Shown in pieces: positions 8,738 through 16,999 of a stretch of 64,000 nucleotides of DNA. Source of the stretch: Janthinobacterium aquaticum. GTDB taxonomy: Bacteria; Pseudomonadota; Gammaproteobacteria; Burkholderiales; Burkholderiaceae_D. Position 1 is the stretch's first letter, and each line of letters starts with the position of its first letter. The stretch is from positions 434,001-498,000 of the forward strand of contig NZ_WFLK01000001.1 in the NCBI RefSeq assembly GCF_009208565.1, written 5' to 3'. Under the pieces are notes generated by a model. The model was not told the origin of the DNA and did no database searches. It saw only the letters and a program-made list of their open reading frames with translations. The position numbers and the translations under genes were made by a program.

Positions 8738-10602
8738 ACGAGGCTCTTCATTCCCCTGCCAGCTACGCCATCGGCATTGACCTCGGCACCACCCACAGCG
8801 CGCTGTCGTATGTCAATCTGACGCAAAGCGACGGCGAGAAATCGAGCCACGGCGTGCTGGCCGTGCCGCAGCTGTCAGGCCCAGGCACGCTTGAATCGCT
8901 GCCGCTGCTGCCATCGTTTGTCTACCTGCCGCACGCCGATGAACTGGCGCCGGGCGACCTGGCGCTGCCATGGGGCACTGCTGAATCGGACTCTCCCTAT
9001 GTAGCAGGCGAAATGGCGCGCAGCCGCGGCGCCACCACCCCGATCCGCCTGGTGTCGAGCGCCAAGAGCTGGCTGTGCCACCCTGGCGTGGACCGCCGCG
9101 CCGCCATCCTGCCCAGCGATGCACCGCCTGAAGTAGCGCGCATTTCGCCGATCACCGCCTCGATGCGGTATCTGCAGCACTTGCGCCAGGCCTGGGATCA
9201 CGCCCATCCTGAGGCACCGTTTGCGCAGCAGGAAATCACCGTCACCATTCCGGCCTCGTTCGATCCGGGCGCGCGCGAACTGACCATGGAAGCGGCCAAG
9301 GCCGCCGGCTACGGCAACCTGACGCTGCTCGAAGAGCCGCAGGCGGCGCTGTACAGCTGGATCCAGGGCAGCGAAGGACGCTGGCGCAAGGAAGTCAAGC
9401 CGGGCGACATTATTCTGGTGGTTGACGTGGGCGGCGGCACCAGCGACTTTTCGCTGATCGCCGTGCTTGAGCGCGATGGCGTGCTCGAGCCGCACCGCGT
9501 GGCCGTGGGCGAGCATATCCTGCTGGGCGGCGACAATATGGATCTGGCGCTGGCCCACCTGGTGGCGCGCAAGCTGGCCGCCAACGGCACCCAGCTCGAC
9601 GCCTGGCAGATGCGCGCCCTCACCTACGGTTGCCGCAGCGCCAAGGAAAGCCTGCTGGCCGACAGCGGCATGGACACCGCCCCGATCGTGGTGCCGAGCC
9701 GCGGCTCGAAACTGATCGGCGGCTCGATCCGCACCGAACTGACGCGCGCCGAAGTGTCGACCTTTATCCTCGACGGCTTCTTCCCGCAGGTCGAAGCGTC
9801 GAGCCGCCCTGCCGTGCGCACGCGCGCCGGTCTCACGCAAGTGGGCCTGCCCTATGCGCAGGACGCCTCCATTACGCGCCACCTGGCGGCGTTTTTGGCT
9901 CGCCAGGTGGCCGCCACTGCCGAACTGGAAGGCTTTGCCGGTCGCCAGGCAGACGGCGCCACGTTCCTGCATCCGACCGCCGTGCTGTTCAACGGCGGCG
10001 TGTTCAAGTCCGATCTGCTGGTGCAGCGCATGATGGCCACCGTCAACGATTGGCTGTATATGGAAGGCGCGGAAGCTGCACGCGTGCTGGCCGGGGCCGA
10101 TCTGGACCTGGCCGTGGCGCGCGGCGCCGCCTACTACAGCTATGTGCGGCGCGGCCATGGCGTGCGCATCCGCGGCGGCACGGCCAGCGCCTTCTACGTG
10201 GCGATCGAGTCGGCCATGCCGGCCATCCCCGGCATGGAGCCGCCGATCCAGGCGCTGTGCGTGGCGCCGTTCGGCATGGAGGAAGGCAGCGAACTGGAAC
10301 TGCCAGGCCAGCAGTTCGGCCTGGTGGTGGGCGAACCGGTGCATTTTCGCTTCTTTGCCTCGTCCACGCGCCGCAACGACCAGATCGGCGACCTGCTGGA
10401 CTTCTGGGCACCGGACGAGCTGCAGGAACTGAGCGAAATCCAGGCCACGCTGTCGTCGGATGGCCGCCAGGCCGGCGAGGTGGTGCAGGTCAGGCTGCAT
10501 GCGCGCGTGACCGAAGCCGGTACACTTGAACTGCTGGCCGTGTCGCTCGATGGCGCCGAGCGCTGGAAGGTCGAATTCGACGTGCGCAACAGCGCGCAAT
10601 AA
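8734..10602 (+). CDS. Hsp70 family protein (first paralog)
   Basis: Cytoplasmic Hsp70-fold ATPase of 622 residues with a GTG start overlapping the DUF2760 stop. Nucleotide-binding motifs are intact: phosphate-1 GIDLGTTHSALSYV (residues 11-24), connect-1 EEPQAALYSW near residue 200, phosphate-2 VVDVGGGTSDFSLI near 230, adenosine-type LFNGGVFKSD near 415, and LLGGDNMDLALAHLV. The C-terminal part is a short beta-rich substrate-binding-like region without the helical lid or acidic EEVD-type tail of DnaK. No J-domain protein or GrpE is encoded nearby. It is distinct from DnaK and HscA; clients are unknown. Confidence 0.88.
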   Translation: MNEALHSPASYAIGIDLGTTHSALSYVNLTQSDGEKSSHGVLAVPQLSGPGTLESLPLLPSFVYLPHADELAPGDLALPWGTAESDSPYVAGEMARSRGATTPIRLVSSAKSWLCHPGVDRRAAILPSDAPPEVARISPITASMRYLQHLRQAWDHAHPEAPFAQQEITVTIPASFDPGARELTMEAAKAAGYGNLTLLEEPQAALYSWIQGSEGRWRKEVKPGDIILVVDVGGGTSDFSLIAVLERDGVLEPHRVAVGEHILLGGDNMDLALAHLVARKLAANGTQLDAWQMRALTYGCRSAKESLLADSGMDTAPIVVPSRGSKLIGGSIRTELTRAEVSTFILDGFFPQVEASSRPAVRTRAGLTQVGLPYAQDASITRHLAAFLARQVAATAELEGFAGRQADGATFLHPTAVLFNGGVFKSDLLVQRMMATVNDWLYMEGAEAARVLAGADLDLAVARGAAYYSYVRRGHGVRIRGGTASAFYVAIESAMPAIPGMEPPIQALCVAPFGMEEGSELELPGQQFGLVVGEPVHFRFFASSTRRNDQIGDLLDFWAPDELQELSEIQATLSSDGRQAGEVVQVRLHARVTEAGTLELLAVSLDGAERWKVEFDVRNSAQ

Positions 10603-10603
10603 T

Positions 10604-13369
10604 ATGGCCAAGGCAGGCAAAGCGACTTATCTGGTCGGCATCGACCTGGGCACCACCAATACGGTAGTGGCCTATGTGGAAGCGGGCCGCGCCGGCGCGC
10701 CGATCGAGCTGTTCGGCATCGAACAGCTGGTAGCGCCCGGCGAAGTGGCGCCACGCCCCATGCTGCCCTCATTGCGCTACCATCCGGCCGACGGTGAGCT
10801 GGCGCCAGGCGACTTGCAACTGCCCTGGGCGCAGCAGGACGTGGCAGGCGTCAGCCAGGTGGTGCTGGGCGCGCTGGCACGCCAGTTCGGCGCGCAGGTG
10901 CCGGGCCGACTGGTGGCCAGCGCAAAAAGCTGGCTGTCGCATGGCCAGGTGGACCGCCAGGCGGCTATCCTGCCGTGGGGCGCCGAAGCCGAGGTGCCGA
11001 AAGTGTCACCGGTGGCAGCCAGCGCCAGCTACCTGGCTCATGTGCGTGCCGCCTGGAATGCGCGCTTCCCGCAAGCGCCACTGGAGCAGCAAGAACTGGT
11101 GCTGACCATTCCGGCCTCGTTTGACGAAGGCGCACGCGCCCTGACGCTGGCCGCCGCACGCCAGGCCGGCCTGGCGCAGCTGCGCCTGGTCGAAGAGCCG
11201 CAGGCCGCCTTCCATGATTATCTGCAGCGCCACCGCGAGACGCTGCGCGACCAGCTGGCGCAGTCGCGCCGCATCCTGGTGGTCGATGTGGGCGGCGGCA
11301 CCACCGACTTCAGCCTGATCGATGTCGAACTCGATGACGATGGCGAGCCGCAGTTCAGCCGCACCGGCGTGGGCAACCACCTGATCCTCGGCGGCGACAA
11401 TATGGACCTGGCGCTGGCGCACCTGGTTGAAACGCGCATGGCTGCTGGCAGCGAAGGCGGCCTGCGCCTGTCGGCCGCGCGCCTGTCGCAGCTGATGGAG
11501 CGCTGCCGCGCCGCCAAGGAGCTGCTGCTGTCGCATGACGCACCCGCCAGCACCAGCGTGACGCTGCTGGGCGGCGGCTCGCGCCTGATCGGCGCCAGCC
11601 GTTCGGTCGAGCTCACGCGCGAGGAAGTGGCCGCGCTGGTGATCGATGGCTTTTTTCCGCTGGTCGACGCGCATGAAACCGCGCGCAAGGGGCGCGCCGG
11701 CATTATCGAATTCGGCCTGCCGTATGCGCAGGACGCAGCCGTCACGCGCCATCTGGCCAGCTTCCTGCAGCAGCACGGCGGCGAATTGCCCGACACCGTG
11801 CTGCTCAATGGCGGCGTGTTCCGCGCCGACGCGCTGGCGCAGCGCCTGGCCGATACGCTGGCGCACTGGCGCGGCAGCGCGCCGCACGTACTGCATAACG
11901 ACAATCCCGACGTGGCCGTGGCGCGCGGTGCGGTGGCCTATGCGCTGGCGCGACGCGGCGAAGCGCCGCGCATCGGCGGCGGCTCGCCGCGCAGCTATTA
12001 TCTGGTGCTGGGCGAGTCGGTCAAGGAGCATCGCGCCGTCTGCATTTTGCCGCGCGGCGCCGCCAGCGGCGAGGAAATCGGCCTGGCCGACCGGCGCTTT
12101 GCGCTGCGCCTGGGCCGGCCGGTGCGCTTTCACCTGGCAACGAGCAACGCCCGCGGCGCTATCCCGCCGAAAGCGGGCGACCTGGTCGACCTGCGCGATG
12201 GCGACTTCCTGCATCTGCCGCCACTGGCCAGCGTGCTGCACGCCGGCGCTGATGGCAACGACAAGCGTGACATTGCGGTGCAGCTTGCTACCGTGATGAC
12301 CGACGTGGGCACGCTGGAAGTGCATTGCGTATCGGAAGAAGACCCGGCGCAGCGCTGGCAACTGGAATTCCAGCTGCGCGGCGAGGCGCAGGCCGGTGAG
12401 TCGGACGGCGAGATCGAACCGGTGTCGCCACGCATCAGGGAAGCGGTGGCCAAGATAGAGCGCATCTTTGGCGGCAAGGCGCAAAAGACCGACAGCCGCG
12501 ATGTGCGCCAGCTGCGCCAGCATCTGGAACAGGGCCTGGGCGGCCGTGAAAATTGGGATACCCCACTGCTGCGCCAGCTGTTTGACGCGCTGCTGGCGCG
12601 CGCGCGCGGCCGGCGCCGCTCGGCCGAGCACGAACGCGTCTGGCTGAACCTGGCCGGCTACTGCCTGCGCCCCGGCTATGGCGATGCGCTCGATCCGTGG
12701 CGCATCGAGCAGCTGTGGGCGCTGTTTGACACCGGCGCGCAATTTCACAAGGACAGCCAGGTCTGCAGCGAATGGTGGACGCTGTGGCGCCGCGTGGCCG
12801 GCGGCTTGAGCAGCGAACAGCAGCTACGCTTGCTCGATGATTTTGCCTACAATCTGCAGGCCGACGAAGGCGAACGCAGCCGCCGTCCGGTCACGCTGGT
12901 CAACGGCAGCGACGACGATATGCTGCGCCTTGGGGCATCGCTCGAACGCATCCCTGGCGCCTACAAGGCCGAAGTGGGCGCCTGGCTGTTGAAACGCATG
13001 AAAAAGTCGCCCGACCTGCACAGCCTGTGGGCGCTGGCGCGGGTCGGCGCACGCCAGCCCTTGCATGGCAGCGCGCATGAAGTGGTGGACAGCGCCACCG
13101 TCTCGGACTGGCTGGCCGTGCTGCTGGCGATGGACTGGAAAAAGACCGAAGCGGCGGCCTTTGCCAGCGCCCACCTGGCGCGCATGACAGGCGACCGCTC
13201 GCGCGATATCGATGCAACGCTGCGCGCCACGGTAATTGCGCGCCTCAAAGGCGTGGGCGCGCCGGCCAGCTGGGTGGCGATGGTTGCCGAAGTGGTGCAG
13301 CTTGACGAAGCGAGCACCAAACGCATGCTGGGCGAAGCGCTGCCGCCGGGGCTCAAGCTGCTGGCCTGA
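10604..13369 (+). CDS. Hsp70 family protein with C-terminal DUF3731 region (second paralog)
   Basis: 921-residue relative of the preceding gene, starting 1 base after its stop. The Hsp70 ATPase half has GIDLGTTNTVVAYV at residues 11-24, EEPQAAFHDYL, VVDVGGGTTDFSLIDV, LGGDNMDLALAHLVETR and LLNGGVFRADAL. After the beta-rich segment (to about residue 600) comes a roughly 320-residue helical C-terminal region, beginning near SPRIREAVAKIERIFGG, that matches the DUF3731 type and replaces the normal lid. The longer open frame starting at 10526 runs inside the first Hsp70 gene and was not used. The pair plus DUF2760 looks like a dedicated chaperone module. Confidence 0.87.
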   Translation: MAKAGKATYLVGIDLGTTNTVVAYVEAGRAGAPIELFGIEQLVAPGEVAPRPMLPSLRYHPADGELAPGDLQLPWAQQDVAGVSQVVLGALARQFGAQVPGRLVASAKSWLSHGQVDRQAAILPWGAEAEVPKVSPVAASASYLAHVRAAWNARFPQAPLEQQELVLTIPASFDEGARALTLAAARQAGLAQLRLVEEPQAAFHDYLQRHRETLRDQLAQSRRILVVDVGGGTTDFSLIDVELDDDGEPQFSRTGVGNHLILGGDNMDLALAHLVETRMAAGSEGGLRLSAARLSQLMERCRAAKELLLSHDAPASTSVTLLGGGSRLIGASRSVELTREEVAALVIDGFFPLVDAHETARKGRAGIIEFGLPYAQDAAVTRHLASFLQQHGGELPDTVLLNGGVFRADALAQRLADTLAHWRGSAPHVLHNDNPDVAVARGAVAYALARRGEAPRIGGGSPRSYYLVLGESVKEHRAVCILPRGAASGEEIGLADRRFALRLGRPVRFHLATSNARGAIPPKAGDLVDLRDGDFLHLPPLASVLHAGADGNDKRDIAVQLATVMTDVGTLEVHCVSEEDPAQRWQLEFQLRGEAQAGESDGEIEPVSPRIREAVAKIERIFGGKAQKTDSRDVRQLRQHLEQGLGGRENWDTPLLRQLFDALLARARGRRRSAEHERVWLNLAGYCLRPGYGDALDPWRIEQLWALFDTGAQFHKDSQVCSEWWTLWRRVAGGLSSEQQLRLLDDFAYNLQADEGERSRRPVTLVNGSDDDMLRLGASLERIPGAYKAEVGAWLLKRMKKSPDLHSLWALARVGARQPLHGSAHEVVDSATVSDWLAVLLAMDWKKTEAAAFASAHLARMTGDRSRDIDATLRATVIARLKGVGAPASWVAMVAEVVQLDEASTKRMLGEALPPGLKLLA

Positions 13370-13373
13370 TTGT

Positions 13374-13667
13374 TCAGCGTTTGATCATGCCGCGTTCGCG
13401 CGCCCAGACCAGCAGCACCTCGTTGATGCGCGTCTGCCAGCCGGCGCCGGTGGACTTGAACGCCTGCAGCACGTCCGGGTCGAGCCGTACATTGGTGGCG
13501 ATCTTGGTCACCGCCAGCGCCGGCCTGCCGCGTGGCCGGCGCCCGGGCGCAAACTGCGCCAGTTCTGCGTCGGTCAAGGGCTGGGCATCAGGGTCAGCCA
13601 GCGCTGCCGCGTTGATCGCGGCCTCTTCTTCGTCCGTATTCAAACGCAACTCAGTAAGTTTGGACAT
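13374..13667 (-). CDS. brnA: BrnA-type antitoxin
   Basis: 97-residue antitoxin and DNA-binding autorepressor. The C-terminal ribbon-helix-helix is clear: IATNVRLDPDVLQAFKSTGAGWQTRINEVLL, ending in WARERGMIKR, as in BrnA. The acidic N-terminal half would contact the toxin. Its start overlaps the brnT stop by 17 bases, the usual brnT-brnA order and coupling. It is convergent with the second Hsp70 gene, with a 4-base gap. Confidence 0.88.
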   Translation of the reverse strand: MSKLTELRLNTDEEEAAINAAALADPDAQPLTDAELAQFAPGRRPRGRPALAVTKIATNVRLDPDVLQAFKSTGAGWQTRINEVLLVWARERGMIKR

Positions 13668-13920
13668 AGCGTTTTATCTCCTTGTTAGTGGCTCGGCGCA
13701 TGCTGATGATGCGCATGCCGCCGTGTCTTTCCACAAAGACGACATAAAATAAGGTGTTGCCGATGGCCGCCAGGGCAATCTCGCGTTCTTCACCGTAATC
13801 CCGACGTGTGTCCAACCACGTCAGCGCATGCTCCCAGTCCAGGCGTGTTGCTTCGACTAGCGACACACCGTGTTTCAGGCAGTTGATGGTGTCTTTACAC
13901 GGATCAAAAGTGACTAACAT
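13651..13920 (-). CDS. brnT: BrnT-type ribonuclease toxin
   Basis: 89-residue RelE-like ribonuclease toxin. Family features are FDPCKDTINCLKHGVSLVEA at the N-terminus (the usual FD-x-K-x2-N-x2-KHGVSF pattern), then ALAAIGNTLFYVVFVERHGGMRIISMRRATNKEIKRY with the R-x-ISMRRA catalytic strand. The ATG at 13920 gives the standard length; the open frame extends upstream only through the AT-rich promoter. The gene is expected to cleave mRNA under stress until neutralised by BrnA. Confidence 0.88.
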   Translation of the reverse strand: MLVTFDPCKDTINCLKHGVSLVEATRLDWEHALTWLDTRRDYGEEREIALAAIGNTLFYVVFVERHGGMRIISMRRATNKEIKRYVQTY

Positions 13921-13922
13921 AT

Positions 13923-13953
13923 ATAATGTAGATACACTATAAGGTAAAGTCAA
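13923..13953 (-). promoter_or_regulatory. brnTA promoter with overlapping palindromic operator
   Basis: On the minus strand a -35 TTGACT (13948-13953) and a -10 TACATT (13925-13930) are separated by 17 bases. An 18-bp imperfect palindrome, ATAATGTA-GA-TACACTAT (13923-13940), covers the -10, as expected for the operator bound by BrnA and the BrnTA complex. The predicted transcription start falls about at the brnT ATG, so the mRNA may be leaderless. The region is clearly more AT-rich than its surroundings. Confidence 0.7.
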
Positions 13954-13992
13954 GATTTTATCTGCGCGCCGGCACACCCGTATTGCGCGGCA

Positions 13993-15558
13993 TTAAAGCA
14001 CCGCCACAATAAACAGCAGCACTGCCAGCGGCGCCTGCACCAGCACAATGCCGGGATGGGTACGGCGCAACTGGGCCCAGACATTGAGCCCGGGCACTTC
14101 CTCGTGCGGATGGTGGGCTTCATCGCGCAGCGACATGGCGTGCAGGAACATGCCGGCAATCAACGGTCCCGGATTGACCCACCAGCCCTGCTCGAGTGCG
14201 CCATGCGACAGGTAGATGGCCAGCAGGCCGATCAGCACCGGCGAGGCCCATACCACGCACAGGATCACGCGGATGCCATAGAACTCGGCCAGCGTGCCCA
14301 TGCGGTGCAAACGGCCGATATCGGGTTCTTCCATGCGCTTGTCGATGGCCAGCTCGGCGCGGCCATACAGCGTCCACAGACCGCCAAACAGGCAGCCCAG
14401 CAGCACGCCGATCACGATATCTGCGGCAAACACCACGTATTTGTTCACATCGGCCGTACCGATGCCCAGCGAAGCATGCGCGGCTGCATGCAGATGCAGG
14501 CTCGACTGTTCACCCTCGGCGGTGGTGTAGCGGTCGCGCGGATCGTAGCTGGTGCCGATATACACCACGTTCTTGCGCAGCGCGTCCGGCGAGACGGCAG
14601 CCTTGCCGTCGATCAGGCGGGCGCGGGTGCGGGTCGGGTCGAGAAATTCGGCAGCCATCGCACTCGGATGAAATGGCGCCGTCACGGCGTTCTGTTCTTT
14701 TGCATCTTTGGCGTCGCCGTGAATCACCGGCTCGAAAGCCCAGCGCGCCAGTTCCTTTTCGCTGCCGGTGCGTTTGGCCAGCTGGCACACGCGGTTGGCC
14801 AGGCCGACCACTTCCTTCTGCTCCGACAGGATGCCAGGCAAGGGCTGCTTGTGCTCCTGCTCATGCACGCCATGCGCCAGCTCGAACGTGACGGCGGCCA
14901 GCACCGGGCTTTTCAGCTCGATGCGCGTGACAGCGCCCATGCGCTCACGGATCTGCGGGCTGGCAAAATGCACGCCGGCCTCGCAGCGCGCGCGTATCCA
15001 CGGCAAATTGGCATTGCGTGGCGACTCTTCCGGCAGGATCAGTACCAGTTGATGGCCGTCAGTGGCCAATTTATCGAGCAGGCGGTCGAGCGGCCGGCCG
15101 CCTTCATGCTGCTCTTCGTGTACGGCCGGCGCCAGATCAAGGTCGATGGCCAGCACCTTGCTGCCGCGCTCTGCTGCGCTGGCGATCAGCTGCTCCAGGC
15201 GCGCCCGCTCCAGCGGCTCGCGTTCCTGGAAAACCTGTTCGAACGCCGGCTGGTCGATCTCGATAATGCCGGGCCTGTACCGCGCCCCCTGGTCCTTGCG
15301 CTCGCGAACCAGCTCGCCATGCTCGGCGCTGAAACGCAGCATCGCCGCATCAAGCCATTCGAGCACATGCAAGCCTTCCAGCGCCAGCATCAGCGAGGCG
15401 ATCAGCGTGGCGCCGATCACATGGTGCAGCAAATGGGTGCCGGTCAGCTTGAAGGCGTGACCGAGCTGGGCAAATGGCCACAGCAGGCGCTGGGCCAGGC
15501 TGAGCTTGAGCCTGGGCGGCGGCGTGGCGGCGTGCTCTTCGGGTATATCGGAATTCAT
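13993..15558 (-). CDS. CHASE2 domain-containing membrane protein
   Basis: 521-residue inner-membrane sensor-like protein. A first transmembrane helix (VIGATLIASLMLALEGL, residues 46-62) is followed by a periplasmic CHASE2 domain (about residues 70-370, containing IIEIDQPAFEQVF, VLAIDLDLAP and NVVYIGTSYDPRDRY). Three more membrane helices follow at about 385-405, 430-455 and 503-521. CHASE2 proteins usually carry a kinase, cyclase or serine/threonine output domain; none is present here. The protein could signal through a partner or be purely a membrane sensor. It sits alone on the minus strand upstream of brnTA. Confidence 0.82.
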   Translation of the reverse strand: MNSDIPEEHAATPPPRLKLSLAQRLLWPFAQLGHAFKLTGTHLLHHVIGATLIASLMLALEGLHVLEWLDAAMLRFSAEHGELVRERKDQGARYRPGIIEIDQPAFEQVFQEREPLERARLEQLIASAAERGSKVLAIDLDLAPAVHEEQHEGGRPLDRLLDKLATDGHQLVLILPEESPRNANLPWIRARCEAGVHFASPQIRERMGAVTRIELKSPVLAAVTFELAHGVHEQEHKQPLPGILSEQKEVVGLANRVCQLAKRTGSEKELARWAFEPVIHGDAKDAKEQNAVTAPFHPSAMAAEFLDPTRTRARLIDGKAAVSPDALRKNVVYIGTSYDPRDRYTTAEGEQSSLHLHAAAHASLGIGTADVNKYVVFAADIVIGVLLGCLFGGLWTLYGRAELAIDKRMEEPDIGRLHRMGTLAEFYGIRVILCVVWASPVLIGLLAIYLSHGALEQGWWVNPGPLIAGMFLHAMSLRDEAHHPHEEVPGLNVWAQLRRTHPGIVLVQAPLAVLLFIVAVL

Positions 15559-15627
15559 TATTTTTCAAGCAATAGTTGGTAACGATAAGAACATATTATT
15601 GCAAGTGTGCTCAGACCGACGCACGGC

Positions 15628-15661
15628 TGAGACGTTCGTCTCAACGCGGCACCGTGCTGCA
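15628..15661 (+). promoter_or_regulatory. Palindromic operator and sigma-54-like element before the GAF/Fis regulator gene
   Basis: TGAGACG-TT-CGTCTCA (15628-15643) is a perfect 7-bp inverted repeat. Four bases later comes GGCACCGTGCTGCA, a sigma-54-like sequence whose GG-GC spacing is 9 rather than 10. The CGTGCTGCA block (15653-15661) is repeated with nearly the same spacing upstream of the monooxygenase gene, which suggests one regulator controls both. Confidence 0.65.
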
Positions 15662-15730
15662 CTGCAGGATGCGTGGCGCACCCGTTCATGCTACAAGCAG
15701 TCAACACCTGTCACAAAAATGGAGACCGCC

Positions 15731-16873
15731 ATGCCCTATGTGCGCCCCACCAGCCATCTTGAGCGCGTGCGCAACCTGATCGATGGCCGCGTGCCCGATC
15801 CTGGCGCCGACAGCACGCGCCTGGCCCGCTCGTACCGCCGCTCGCTCGACGATTACCGGCTCGATCCAGGCGCCACCGCCGGGCCGCGCATCCTCAGCGC
15901 CGGCGAGCTGCGCGCCATCCAGCAGTCCGAGGAAGGTTTTTTGCGCTCGGCGGCACTATGCCTGCCGCGCCTGCACGCCATGGTGCGCGAAGCAGGTTAC
16001 TGCGTGATACTGGCCAATGCGCACGGCGTGACCATCGACTATGCGGTCGACCAGGACCAGCGCAAGCATTTCAGGAAAGCCGGACTGTACCTGGGCTCAT
16101 GCTGGTCCGAAGACGAAGAAGGCACCTGCGGCATTGCCTCGGTGCTGCTCGACCAGGCACCGATCACGGTGCACAAGCTCGATCATTTTCGCGCTGCCTT
16201 TACCAGCCTGACCTGCAGCGCCGCACCGATTTTTTCCGCGCGCGATGAACTGATCGGCGTGCTCGACGCCTCGGCCCTCAGTTCGCCCGATGCACGCGAC
16301 AGCCAGCGCCTGGTCTACCAGCTGGTGCGCCAGAGCGCCACCATGATCGAAGACGCCTATTTCCTGCAATCCCATGATTATTGCCACATCATGCTGGCGC
16401 ACCGCAATCGCCATTTCGTGGAAGTACAGCCGGAAATGCTGCTGGCCATCGACGAACACGGCATGGTGGTGGCCGCCAACCGCTGTGCGCGCCAGCTGGT
16501 GGCGGCGCTGGCCACCCTGCCCCGCCCCATCGAAGAAGTATTCGAGGTCAGCCCCGGCCGGCTGTTCGACCGGCGCGCCGGGTCGCAGCTGCTGTCGCTG
16601 CGCATGACCAACGCCGGTGCCGGCAGCTGGCTGCATGCACGCATACGTGCACCATCGCGCAGCAGCCCGCGGCAGTTTCCAGATGCGACCGACAGCGCGC
16701 CCGCCAGGCGCAGCCTGGCGCAGCACGAGCAGGCCGAACGCACGCGCATCGCCAACGCGATGGCGGCAGCGAAGTGGCGCCCGCTGGACGCCGCCGCCAT
16801 GCTTGGCATGTCGCGCGCCACGCTGTACCGGCGCCTCAGGCAATTCGATATCGTGCCGCCGCACCGGCAATAA
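15731..16873 (+). CDS. AcoR-like GAF and Fis-type HTH transcriptional regulator lacking the AAA+ domain
   Basis: 380-residue regulator. The N-terminal region resembles AcoR-type activators: a SHLERVRNLIDG start and SYRRSLDDYRLDP. A GAF sensor domain spans residues 70-205 (GLYLGSCWSEDEEGTCGIASVL), and a PAS-like segment lies at 225-275 (MLLAIDEHGMVVAANRCA). The C-terminus (340-376) is a Fis-type helix-turn-helix: AAKWRPLDAAAMLGMSRATLYRRL. No Walker motifs or GAFTGA loop exist, so it cannot remodel sigma-54 polymerase itself. The start at 15731 has GGAG 6 bases upstream; an ATG at 15719 is an alternative. It precedes, and probably controls, the flavin monooxygenase. Confidence 0.85.
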   Translation: MPYVRPTSHLERVRNLIDGRVPDPGADSTRLARSYRRSLDDYRLDPGATAGPRILSAGELRAIQQSEEGFLRSAALCLPRLHAMVREAGYCVILANAHGVTIDYAVDQDQRKHFRKAGLYLGSCWSEDEEGTCGIASVLLDQAPITVHKLDHFRAAFTSLTCSAAPIFSARDELIGVLDASALSSPDARDSQRLVYQLVRQSATMIEDAYFLQSHDYCHIMLAHRNRHFVEVQPEMLLAIDEHGMVVAANRCARQLVAALATLPRPIEEVFEVSPGRLFDRRAGSQLLSLRMTNAGAGSWLHARIRAPSRSSPRQFPDATDSAPARRSLAQHEQAERTRIANAMAAAKWRPLDAAAMLGMSRATLYRRLRQFDIVPPHRQ

Positions 16874-16877
16874 AGAG

Positions 16878-16910
16878 CGAGATTTTCGTCTCATTGGCAG
16901 TCGTGCTGCA
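16878..16910 (+). promoter_or_regulatory. Operator plus sigma-54 promoter of the flavin monooxygenase gene
   Basis: CGAGATTTTCGTCTCA (16878-16893) is a degenerate copy of the perfect palindrome at 15628. Two bases later TTGGCAGTCGTGCTGCA shows GG (16896-16897) and GC (16908-16909) with exactly 10 bases between them, a good -24/-12 sigma-54 promoter. The start codon at 17000 is about 90 bases downstream. The palindrome directly touches the -24 box, which is unusual for an enhancer and would also suit repression. Confidence 0.65.
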
Positions 16911-16999
16911 ACGCGCCATGCCAGCCACAAACGTGCGTGATACAACATCGTCAGCGGTGCAAAAAGCCGCATTCCATCATCACGACATGAGGAGACACG

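Noticed and set aside
8875..10620. 581-codon minus-strand open frame opposite the first Hsp70 gene
   Set aside because: Composition (Ala, His, Arg, Gln) and lack of motifs mark it as a shadow; the plus strand carries intact Hsp70 motifs. The same applies to the long reverse frames at 11006-12748, 34853-36454 and 44655-46691.
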